In this document: piece after piece, positions 16,501-24,900 of the stretch
How the letters are laid out: every line of letters starts with the position of its first letter
Position numbering within the stretch: the first letter of the stretch is position 1
Position numbers and translations under genes: made by a program
The notes under the pieces: generated by a model
The model's input: the letters and a program-made list of their open reading frames with translations, nothing else
The model's database searches: none
Told to the model about the DNA's origin: nothing
DNA from: a virus
IMG/VR virus record: IMGVR_UViG_3300032313_001231
Span: 1-41,421 of that record
DNA: 41,421 bases
Strand: one strand, 5' to 3'

Positions 16501-19500
16501 GGGAAAAAAAGAAAGAGAAATGCTTCGTAGTTTTGCTTCCACGTCTGGGGGCAATAATGACAATATTCCGGTACCTGGAACAGGAAGAACGACGCGAGAT
16601 TTTGACACAAGTGGTGCTGTTCCAATGCCAGACGAGCCAGACGAAGAGATAATGGGGCGTCTAGAGGAAGTAGCGGCAGATAGGGACTCAAGAACCGCCA
16701 AAAGGCGTGGCGAAGGAACAATGCTCGGAAGAAGTGGTCAAATAAGAAGAGACGAACAAGGAAACGTTGACCCAACAGAAGCAAGAGAAGCAAGAGCGGC
16801 GTTCGACCAAAATATTTTTAACAAGTTAAGAGAACTTGGTTTTGATGACGAACAAATTGAACTACTAACTGGAGTTCCGGACGGGGGCAGAATACCTGAA
16901 GGAGGAAAACCTGCTTCATATTTTGCTTCACAAAGCAGGGCTTCAGGAAAACTTTCAGACAACACTGCATTAAAAAGAATAAATAGAGCAATAAGCGAAA
17001 ACGGAAACAATGTTCTTGATAGTGACATTTTAAAAGATTTTCTTTCAGGAATGTCGGCCGAAGAAATAAATGAAAAATTTAGTCTTGGAAATCCGCGCGA
17101 TGCTACTAATGCTGCAAACAGAGAAATAAATAGAATAAAAGCAAATATTGCTTCTAAGGCAAATTCGGACATGGATTTGTTAATTTATTTAGAATCTGGT
17201 TTCAGTGTCAAAGACACGGCAGAACTCTTCAACATTTCCCCCCGAGAAGTACGCAAAAGACAAAAACAACTCAAGTTAGAACTTGAAAAAAATATTGAAG
17301 ACGACGACCTTCTTTATTTGAGAAGTGGTTTAACCCTTGAACAAACAGGAAAAGTTTTGGGTATCGAACCCAAGGAGATTCGTCGCAGAGAACAAATCGC
17401 TCTTAAGGCTACCCGACCATCAAAAGGAAATAAAATTGGAAGGAAAAAACAAACAAGAGACGGAACACTTACTCCTCAAAAGAACCTTTCATTCACTCTG
17501 GATGACGACCTAGTTGGCTTGCTTAATGAAGAAGTCGGCATGCTTCTTGACAACACCAAGAATCGTGAACCTTTGCTTTTAGTGAAGAAAATTCTTGAAG
17601 AATCCAAGGGTGGAAAATTCGAAGTAACCCCAGAGCAGTTTGACAACATTACTGCTGCAATTGAAGATGCATTTGAAAATGGAGTTGTTACGTCTGATTT
17701 GTATGAAGTACTAAGTCAAGCATCGGACTCTCTTGATGGGAAGTTTGATATTAGAGAAATCTCAAATCCACCAAAACCCATAAAAGGATTTGCCTCGTCT
17801 AGAAGACGTGTTAACAATGGTGCCCCAACAGACATGACCGAACTACAGCAAAGACAATACGTTGCGTGGGCTCGTCAGCAAAGAGGTCTTCGTGTTGCTC
17901 AGGAAATAATTCAAGAACACGACAGGAACAATGGACAAATGCCGCCCGCTAGATGGAAGGCGCTTCGTACCATGTATTCAAACATGGCATCACAAGGACC
18001 TCGTCGCTCTCCTGGATTTGCATCAAGAGACAGAACTAGCAAACCAACTGCCGGAATCAGAGATGTCGGAACCTCTAATACAGGACCACTTCCTTACATT
18101 TATCAAACTAGTGGTTGGAAAAAGGTCGGTGGCGCTGGCGGTCTTAATGAGGCAAGCCAAATGCAGGACCCAAAGACTGGCAAAAAGTTTTATGTTAAGC
18201 ACACGCGCGCTGGAGAAGAATTCCGTGGGGAATCAGAGATTCTTACAAGCAAGTTGTATCAACTTCTTGGTGTTGGAACAATCAATTATGAGCGTGGTGT
18301 TCATAACGGAAAACTTCAACGAGTAAGCGAATGGGACCCAAGCATAAATAGCAGAGTCAACCACGGACAAATGTCACGAGACCCCAAGTTTAGGGCGTCT
18401 GTTCAAGGAAGCCTTATTGCTAATGCATGGCTTGCAAACTGGGACGGAACGGGCAATATGTCAAATATTGTTGAGCGTGACGGTGAGGCTGTTATGGCAG
18501 ACTCCGGTGGTGGTCTTCTTTTCCGCGCCCAAAGGTACAGCGGCATGAAAGGTCCAGTCTCAGGTACTGATTCATTTGGTGCCAAAGTTGAAGAAGTTTT
18601 TAACCTAATTAATGGAAAAACAAGAAGTGGACAAAATGTTCAGGTGGATGTTTCTAATGCCTATTACAAAGGTATTGAACCATCCGAGGTTGCAAGACAA
18701 GTTAAAGAACTTTCTCAAGTAACAGACGAAGACATTAAAAAACTTGTATCTCAAACAATTAGTAATAAGGCAGACGGCGACAGACTTGCTGAAATATTAA
18801 TAGCAAGAAGAGACTGGATAGTAGACCACTGGTCAACAGGACAACTTGTAGAAAAGCCTCAGGACACATCTAGAAGCGATGCCTCTGGTTCCAGGGTTCG
18901 TCCGTTTGCTTCTTCGTCGGCTGGGTCCAGAAGAGCATTTGCCTCTACGAGCGTAGACGGTCCTGGAGATGATGGTCCTGGTTCAGGAAGAGTCATTAGG
19001 GCTAGAGGTCTTGGTGAAGCAGTACCTGGCGGTGGAATTGAAGGCAGAGAAAGAGCATCCGAGACAGGAATATCTCGTGGTGACAATACAGGACTGGAAA
19101 CAAGATTTGCTGGTAAATCATTTGATGAAACAAAGCCTGACAACTGGGATGAATTAACTCTTGACGAAAAGTGGAATTGGGCGTTAACTGAAGGCAATCC
19201 AGAAAACAATCAAACAGGAGAAAGAATGTCTCCGGTTGCTTACAAAAAGTTGCTTACCGACCTGGCAGAAGAAGCGGACAAGGAAGACCTGGCAAGCATG
19301 TCTCCAGCGCAGCGTCGTGAAGAAAGAAGAATTAGAAAAGAACAAGACGCAAAAATTGAAGAAATGGGTGACCCTGAAAGCAAGGAAGAAGTAAAACGCA
19401 GAATCGAGCAAAGCAAGCCTAAAGAACCTAAAAAACCAGCAGTCACAAAAATTAAAAAATCCGAAAATGCTCAAAAAGCAAAAGAGGAAAGAATAAAACG

Positions 19501-20428
19501 GCTTGATGCTTTTATAGATTTTATAAATGATAAAAAATCAGAAATAGAAACAGACGAGTACGAAGTTGATGACCATCGCGAACTGTGGGACAAGGTAAGT
19601 ACCGCCCTGCAAGAAGGGGGTTACGATTTTACAGTAAAGAGTCTAGAGAACGCCATAGTCGTCCTAGATGACTATGTTGGAAGTTTTGAAGATGAACAAT
19701 TGGCACCTGGAGAAAAGAAAAACCTTACAGCCGCAAAGAAAATGTTAAGAACTCTTATTTCCGCCAAGACCGCATATCAGTCAGATGAATGGATTAACGG
19801 AGGAAAAGGCTCCGGAAGCAAACCCACTGCTTTTGCTTCTTCAAGTCGTCAACTACCGGGCATGCCGCCTATTTCCAAAGAGGCTATAGAAGCCAGAAAA
19901 CAAATGGAAAAGTTAATATCGGATACAAAAAAAGATATTAAAAAAATGCAGGGGACAGGCAAGCCTGGTTCCAGAAGTTTTGCTTCCACTTCCTCTGGTG
20001 GCAAGACAATGATTACCGACGAAGCAACGTTCTTTCAGGATATTGAGACATCTATTGTCAAAGAAATTAGAAGAGCAAGAAAAGCCCAAGACGCAAAGGC
20101 TGTCAAGGGTCTTACTAAACTTGAAGAAATAATCAGGCGAGACGAGGCTTCCAAAACTGGAAGCAGAAGAACGAACGTTGGAAGCATTTACTTCACAATG
20201 GAAGAGGCAGACCAGATTCTTGACGGCCTAATGTTTGCTCTTGATTCTCAAATTGAAGACGGTGGAGAAAAAAGAATTGCTTGGTATTCAAAATTAATAG
20301 AACTCATTGCCAAATCTGCTAAATCTACATTTATTGACAAGACAACAAGCGAAATAGGTAAAACCACCAGGACTGGAACCAATTCCAGAGGTCAAACAAG
20401 GACAATCAAAACAATACCGGATGCATAA
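13577..20428 (+). CDS. Giant multidomain protein with N-terminal prohead protease
   Basis: This encodes 2283 residues; the ATG at 13577 was chosen for its GGAG site and because the family start follows. Residues 1-160 are an HK97-type (S78) prohead protease: DSVGDVLIAGAF, His61 in WGHNWNDPIG, Ser125 in EWSIGY, and YEVSPVLHGAN. Further domains, by position: a DPKAWDGDGDG calcium-loop module near 466; three HTH-like repeats at about 1145-1277; a HipA/PI3K-like kinase domain at about 1515-1700 (Lys1541, Asp1623 in NWDGTGN, Asp1642 in ADSGGG); and charged helical regions elsewhere. FAS(T/S)S or a near variant recurs at 518, 660, 986, 1116, 1405, 1481, 1777, 1788, 2086 and 2135, mostly in linkers. 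Typical prohead proteases have about 200 residues, so this is a protease-effector fusion, likely packaged in the head. Confidence 0.85.
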   Translation: MTSSNIEFKAMPGQVNVDEAQGIVECFVAGIGNKDSVGDVLIAGAFTKSLTRRKPRVVWGHNWNDPIGKVLEIYEVAPGDRRLPVKMLNAGIGGLYARVQFNLNSEKGKEAFANIAFFGQEQEWSIGYKTLDAIFDPNLQANILKEVELYEVSPVLHGANQLTGTISVKSDDAVALAESEKGWGMMGPHHMMGQMPQRPTMIMVQDNDDEYESEKPIFAEGLSQSIDGDKKQRLEKEIMERTGSPVRLMSATESTAIFQRMMPNGAPMNFRIGYHTPDNYSTFMFGKPELIKNTNNYSSPNNRPSGSRVITPSQMPSMQIQVKPGYEQDYEKSDIASQLLDLEEILMSEVDEKVGKTINKRNLSKLKQIIENLQEVISSAEKEDLETKGYLIPVELHEAFHAKSLLDPILDYHRVESQVTENGILITSGVTKDLIDAIDNAQKGIGRSIGGKPGKGRAAGRAAFSRFDPKAWDGDGDGLVQEGTPFQRPAIPGVNDRSTRGRVNAQAATQAFTQQGGFASTSGGSNDFNRQIKPEQRVIDSAVKMLEKNREYIADRMMPGRNREILDENWVDETIKNLKKGEISHLDAMNIMNLVADIVSRKINEDPSLRDATSGEVFQYQKLSKRLRRAMVAGVSPEDMDNIRRGQGITRSQVSKPRAFGSTSKPSRPLSSSTIRNIDIRGIDEAIEELAAKDIGLSLSRYRQLIDEGRLPERYDKAFTDRVQVLNSIFQGLNSEKLNKSPGTVLSGIRKQLVDALSSERNDSSFIQGFNDRKELQNFIDGIENIVELALVDYSRAGDEESELADDLMDDFRESLKKISAQSKKLFDARSRSLDGRMPKDAKKTSESEKERLFDLLKNPLNMEELADYLDSTDGVIPTNPFLDRIRKGNISDEDLVELNSLLEDALEQIITLDPSLDPEKLAKEFSDAIREGAKNDESGVIQRIAKELGDDGVSQDLVEYLKYGREGSPFLPDRGKKEREMLRSFASTSGGNNDNIPVPGTGRTTRDFDTSGAVPMPDEPDEEIMGRLEEVAADRDSRTAKRRGEGTMLGRSGQIRRDEQGNVDPTEAREARAAFDQNIFNKLRELGFDDEQIELLTGVPDGGRIPEGGKPASYFASQSRASGKLSDNTALKRINRAISENGNNVLDSDILKDFLSGMSAEEINEKFSLGNPRDATNAANREINRIKANIASKANSDMDLLIYLESGFSVKDTAELFNISPREVRKRQKQLKLELEKNIEDDDLLYLRSGLTLEQTGKVLGIEPKEIRRREQIALKATRPSKGNKIGRKKQTRDGTLTPQKNLSFTLDDDLVGLLNEEVGMLLDNTKNREPLLLVKKILEESKGGKFEVTPEQFDNITAAIEDAFENGVVTSDLYEVLSQASDSLDGKFDIREISNPPKPIKGFASSRRRVNNGAPTDMTELQQRQYVAWARQQRGLRVAQEIIQEHDRNNGQMPPARWKALRTMYSNMASQGPRRSPGFASRDRTSKPTAGIRDVGTSNTGPLPYIYQTSGWKKVGGAGGLNEASQMQDPKTGKKFYVKHTRAGEEFRGESEILTSKLYQLLGVGTINYERGVHNGKLQRVSEWDPSINSRVNHGQMSRDPKFRASVQGSLIANAWLANWDGTGNMSNIVERDGEAVMADSGGGLLFRAQRYSGMKGPVSGTDSFGAKVEEVFNLINGKTRSGQNVQVDVSNAYYKGIEPSEVARQVKELSQVTDEDIKKLVSQTISNKADGDRLAEILIARRDWIVDHWSTGQLVEKPQDTSRSDASGSRVRPFASSSAGSRRAFASTSVDGPGDDGPGSGRVIRARGLGEAVPGGGIEGRERASETGISRGDNTGLETRFAGKSFDETKPDNWDELTLDEKWNWALTEGNPENNQTGERMSPVAYKKLLTDLAEEADKEDLASMSPAQRREERRIRKEQDAKIEEMGDPESKEEVKRRIEQSKPKEPKKPAVTKIKKSENAQKAKEERIKRLDAFIDFINDKKSEIETDEYEVDDHRELWDKVSTALQEGGYDFTVKSLENAIVVLDDYVGSFEDEQLAPGEKKNLTAAKKMLRTLISAKTAYQSDEWINGGKGSGSKPTAFASSSRQLPGMPPISKEAIEARKQMEKLISDTKKDIKKMQGTGKPGSRSFASTSSGGKTMITDEATFFQDIETSIVKEIRRARKAQDAKAVKGLTKLEEIIRRDEASKTGSRRTNVGSIYFTMEEADQILDGLMFALDSQIEDGGEKRIAWYSKLIELIAKSAKSTFIDKTTSEIGKTTRTGTNSRGQTRTIKTIPDA
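14972..15073 (+). repeat. DGDGDG calcium-loop module, copy 1
   Basis: The protein reads RFDPKAWDGDGDG followed by VQEGTPFQRPAIPGVNDR. The D-x-D-x-D-G loop is like an EF-hand or dockerin site. The same module occurs at 32069-32167 and, more diverged, at 35594-35680. Confidence 0.8.
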
Positions 20429-20440
20429 TAGTTATTCTGA

Positions 20441-20469
20441 CTGACACCGGAAGCATGCTAAGTTATACT
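20441..20469 (+). promoter_or_regulatory. Sigma70-type promoter upstream of the acidic capsid-assembly gene
   Basis: CTGACA at 20441-20446 is followed after exactly 17 bases by TATACT at 20464-20469. Each hexamer is near consensus (one mismatch at -35, one at -10). Transcription would start around 20476, leaving a leader of about 57 bases before the ATG at 20533. The gap also holds a TTGACA at 20494 without a properly spaced -10, and an ATACTTACA nonamer at 20508-20516 also found upstream of the major capsid gene. Confidence 0.6.
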
Positions 20470-20532
20470 TTAGAGACTTAATTAATTTTGGTATTGACAC
20501 ATTGTCTATACTTACAACAACAGGAGTTAACC

Positions 20533-21939
20533 ATGGCAGAAAAAGTTGAAGTCAGTGTAGACATCGAAGGAAGCGTTCTCAAGTGCGGAAAAGGCCTTAA
20601 CGTTTCTGAATGCGGATATGTTGCTGGCGCAAAGATTTGTGGCAAGTGCGGAGCAATGCCTATTCAGGTGAAAATGGTACCAGTAGGCCTTGAGGAAAAA
20701 GGCATGTACGGAATGAATATGGCAGACGAAGATATGCCGAAGAAAAAGAAAAAAGGCATGGGCATGGCTATGCCTATGGGCGATGAAGAAGACGAAGAAG
20801 ACGACGAAGAAATGCCAACAAAAGGCATGGGCTACGAAGAAGAAGACGACGAAGAAGACGAAGACATGGCTCCAATGAAATCCTCTAAGAAGGGGATGAA
20901 TGGCGTCATGATGGAAGACGATGAAGAAGAAGACGACGAAGACGACGATGAAGAAGACGAAGAAGACGACGAAGAAGAAATGAAAATGTACGGCGGAACG
21001 GAAGACCTTGATGCCGCACGTAAGAGAAGACTTTCTAGCATGGGTGCGAAATCTGCAGAATTAGGCAGAAATGCCTACATGTGTGCAATTGAAAGAAAAG
21101 TCTATCCTGGCGGAACTGGCGTTTGTGACGATTGCCCTGGTGGTTGCGTAGCAGAAAAAGGTATGCCCGGACTTTTGTCAGTAGAAGGAATTGCTGAGAA
21201 GATGTTTAGCGGAACAGTTCTTGATTCTGGCTACTCGTCAGATGCTGACATGTTTGTTGTTGATGTTCAGACAAAAGATGGTCGCTCCGTAGAGGTTTTC
21301 GTTGATGGAACTACCGCCGAAGTATTGGGATTCCACAAACTTGACGACAGCGCCTTTGAGCAGAAGTCGGCACTTGATTCCATTATGGTCATTGACCTTC
21401 ATGAAGCAGCAGAAATTGCTGTTAAGTCAATTCAGGGTGACGTTGTTGCTGTAGAGCCAGACATCTTTGAAGGCTTTGATGCTTATGCAGTTGAAATTGA
21501 AGGACTTGATGGCAAATCGTATGACGTTTTTGTTTCCCTAGACGGAGAAGTTCTCGGCTACGACAAGTACGAGCCAGAGGAAGCGGAAGCAATTGAATCC
21601 GAGGCTGCAGAAATTGCACTCAAGAGAGCATTCAGTGATGAGGCAAGAACACAGATGGCAGAAGAAGGAAAAGCAATGTCTGATGGTTCATACCCAATCG
21701 AATCTGTTATGGACCTCAAGAATGCAATCTCTGCATTTGGTCGCGCAAAAGATAAAGAAGCAGCCAAAAAGCACATCATGAAAAGAGCCAAGTCACTCGG
21801 ACAAGAAACTCTTATTCCTGATAATTGGGTTAGCGGTTCAGGCGAAAAGTCCGGACAACTTCCACAAGATATCAAGTCTTCACTAATTGAATTTGAACTT
21901 CTTGAGGAAGAATTCAAAAACACAGACCCTAGCAATTAA
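20533..21939 (+). CDS. Acidic capsid-assembly/scaffold-like protein with Cys clusters, PepSY-like repeats and DUF6582-like domain
   Basis: This encodes 468 residues; the ATG at 20533 has AGGAG upstream, so an upstream in-frame ATG at 20488 is not needed. In order: a zinc-ribbon-like cluster (C18, C27, C36, C39, ending ICGKCGAMP); an Asp/Glu run at about 85-150; a second cysteine cluster (YMCAIERKVYPGGTGVCDDC); two PepSY-like repeats, each ending in a strand pair and EVLGF or EVLGY; and a C-terminal domain reading SDGSYPIESVMDLKNAISAF then AKDKEAAKKHIMKRAKSLG, which I recall as the DUF6582 type found in phage capsid-region proteins. It lies between protease and capsid and has its own promoter. 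Scaffold or decoration function is inferred from place and acidity. Confidence 0.7.
   Translation: MAEKVEVSVDIEGSVLKCGKGLNVSECGYVAGAKICGKCGAMPIQVKMVPVGLEEKGMYGMNMADEDMPKKKKKGMGMAMPMGDEEDEEDDEEMPTKGMGYEEEDDEEDEDMAPMKSSKKGMNGVMMEDDEEEDDEDDDEEDEEDDEEEMKMYGGTEDLDAARKRRLSSMGAKSAELGRNAYMCAIERKVYPGGTGVCDDCPGGCVAEKGMPGLLSVEGIAEKMFSGTVLDSGYSSDADMFVVDVQTKDGRSVEVFVDGTTAEVLGFHKLDDSAFEQKSALDSIMVIDLHEAAEIAVKSIQGDVVAVEPDIFEGFDAYAVEIEGLDGKSYDVFVSLDGEVLGYDKYEPEEAEAIESEAAEIALKRAFSDEARTQMAEEGKAMSDGSYPIESVMDLKNAISAFGRAKDKEAAKKHIMKRAKSLGQETLIPDNWVSGSGEKSGQLPQDIKSSLIEFELLEEEFKNTDPSN
20781..20985 (+). repeat. Asp/Glu-rich low-complexity tract
   Basis: The DNA is a run of gaa and gac codons, translated as long acidic stretches (DEEDEEDDEE and DEEEDDEDDDEEDEEDDEEE) interrupted by short Met/Lys/Gly pieces. 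The opposite strand shows an open poly-Ser frame, which is an artefact of this tract. Such regions change length easily by slippage. Confidence 0.9.
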
Positions 21940-21945
21940 GAAAGC

Positions 21946-24900
21946 GTGGCCCGCATGACGGGGGTGAACTACAAAAAAATTCGCCACTACGCTCCTGGTA
22001 TACAATCTAAACAGACACGTCTCGACCCGGACTTTTCTGCAATATTATTTAAAGCCGGAGTTAAGGTAACGTCAAGCACGGAAAGATTAATTGCTGACGT
22101 CTCAGTAAAAGCGGCAATGCCTACCATGGGTTCTTCTTCTGGAGATTCCGACGGAAAGAAGCGCGGTCTTGAAAGCGCCAGTAAATCATCTCTGACCAAT
22201 TTGGGAGGAATTGTTTTTGACCCGCAAGGTAAAAAGACTCCAGGAAGTTACTTAAAACTTCACGTTACTGACCCAGAAAAAAAAGAGGCTTTGCTCTCAG
22301 CCGACCCTAAGCCAAACTTCGGATGGGTCAAATTTGGAGAAACAAACGCTCTCATAAAACCCAAAGGCGTAACGGTCAATGTCAGTAGACAGAAATTAGA
22401 CCCTAGAACAGGCAAGCCGATTGCATCTACTGGACATGACCCGTTTGACCCGTTTGCTCCCTATATGGATAACGGAATGCAGGTAAAAAGTCTTGGAAAG
22501 ACGATTGCCGAATCAAACGCAGGAAGAAAATTGATTCATTTCAGTGCGCGTGCTGCTGGTGTTGTTGTAGATGCTTTAGGAAAATTTAGGTGCCCTGAGG
22601 GAACTCCTGCGGCAAACAGATTTACCAATGAAAGAGGAGAAGGGTGTTTTGCCGTCAACTTGGACGCTCTCAAAAATATTGCAACGAATCTTGCTGCTAT
22701 CAATTCAAATTCTTCAGGGGAAAAAGGGACGTATGCAAACCTTGTTGAGACACTTACTCAATCAGGAGTAAATGTTGGAGAAATAAGAAGAATTTACAAA
22801 GAATCAGGAATGACTGGTCTTGTTGCTTTTGCTTCGGAATTAACCTCGGTTTTTACAAAACCACATTTGTTTGGTACTGAAAGATATGAGAACGACGCTT
22901 CATACAGAGATGCGATAGCACTCAAAATCAGGGAAGCAATAAATGCAACTGGCACCAGGAATGCTGTTGAAATAATGAAAGCAGTCAAGGAAGCAAAACA
23001 GGCAAAAATTGACGCCCTAATGCTTGAACTTAGAGTTACCAAGACTGGTGATGAAGAAAAAGACCTGATAGCGCTACTGGAAGCAATAAGCAAATCAGAC
23101 AAGTACGGCCTTCTTGCTGACGGACATGAGTTTCAATTTGGCGGAACAAAGGAATCGCATACAGAATTTCTGATAGATAATTTTTTTTACGCTCATGCAG
23201 ATGCAATACAAAAATACTTTCCCAAAATAACCAACAGTCAAGAACTGCAAGACCAGTACAAAATAGACAAAGATTCCGGAGTAGATACTCCGCTTATAAA
23301 AGCAATAGACGCGATGGTGTACCGCGAACAGCAAATGAGAATTGGTGCATTTGAACAAATAGCAATAGATGCAACAGAAGACCCTAAATCGTTTAAAAAA
23401 ACTAGAATAACAGTCAATCCAACAGGAAAAACAAACCAATACCCAATAGTTGACCCAAAGACTGGGGAAATTTTTAAGCCAGGTTACGACTTCTACGGAC
23501 TAAACGGCTCTGGCGGTGGTGAAGATTTATACATAGGTTCTGGACCCGCAATACTTGGACACCGTGAAGGACCACCAGAAGGTTCAATAGATTTATATAC
23601 GGCAACAGGCGGTACACAAGAGGAGCAATGGAAAGCACTTGCTGCTCAGATTCACGCTGATGAAACAGGAAGATATTGGGCCCATACCTACGGCACGGAC
23701 CTTGCTGCAATGATGGGAGGGGATAATCCATGGCGTAGTTTTGGAACACAAGCAGCGGCGCACGAGATGTATCACATTCAGCAAGTGCGAGCAATTTCGG
23801 ACTATTTAAAATTTCAGCAGAGCATTGGTACGGACATTGATGAATTGTTAAAAATTTACAAACTAAAAGACGGAACAAAAGTTAGTCCTGGAAAAACCAT
23901 TGACGACATGGATGGCGACGACCTAATGGCTCTGGCACAAAATTTTTTAGAACAAGCGGACCCTCAAATGTTAAGAGAGGCTCTTGGTGCCGACATAGAA
24001 GACCTGATAGAAGCAAGGCTTGACGCTGTAGCAGGTAGGTATTCCGGCGACAAACAGCAAGACGCACTGTATGCAATTAGGGATGGCAGCGCAAGACAGG
24101 GAAACGCCGAAAGAAGCGTTGCTCTTTTGGAAACACTTGCCGAAATTGCGGCTAATAGAAAAGTTGGCTTAATCGACGAAAGCGTTGACAAGTTAATTAA
24201 TCACGTCATAGGCGAAAAAGAAATAATTCCAGAATCTTTTAAGCCCCCTGTAATTCCTGGAGGAACTCCTATTCCTGATGTTCCTGTAGGACCACGTCCT
24301 GCAGCATGGGAGGGTTTGTGGTGGTCAAAAGACCAAATCAACGTACCCACCCCTAGTGGTTCGGGTGGTGGTTCGGGTGGGCAAAGAGGTCCATTTGACC
24401 CATTCAGTGGAAATAGAAACAGTGATTTGGCAAAAAAAATCAGAGAAGGAACACTGACGAACGAAGACCTGGATGAACTTCTTAACGGAAAAGATAAAGG
24501 GGATAAAAATAAAGACGGTTCCCCAAGAAGAGAAGGGGGAATATTAAAAACTTGGCGCGCGGCAAGAAATGTAAGAAAAGATAAGGACAATCCTCAAAAT
24601 TCCAAAGAAAAACAGAGGATGTTAAACGAGACTCTTGACGAATTACCTCTTGATGAAGAACAACTCAAGGCAATGATACAGAAACTACAGAATGGGGAAG
24701 TTCTTTCTCAAGAAGAAGAAGACAAACTTGTCGACAGTATTCAAAAATTGTCCGTCAGATATGACCAATTAATTGAAGATATGGAAAAAGTTCAAGCCGA
24801 ATACGACCAAGGCTGTCCCGACAGTATCAGTGCTAGAGACAACGCTTTTCCTAACAGGTATGACGATAAGTCCGGTTGTCAGTCATGGTATGAGGGGATG

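Noticed and set aside
16461-16793. Minus-strand hydrophobic frame inside the giant protease gene
   Set aside because: Antisense of an acidic/Arg-rich coding region gives Leu/Phe-rich translation; the sense frame is clearly coding.
15128-19993. FASTS motifs as the STS motif of ADP-ribosyltransferases
   Set aside because: ARTs carry one STS strand with R and E partners; here the motif repeats many times in linkers without such partners.
20494-20512. TTGACA with TATACT as a second promoter
   Set aside because: The hexamers are only seven bases apart, too close for a sigma70 promoter; the upstream CTGACA/TATACT pair has the correct 17-base spacing.
20832-21041. Open minus-strand frame with a long poly-Ser run
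   Set aside because: It is the antisense image of the Asp/Glu codon run in the acidic assembly gene; it has no ribosome site or gene context.
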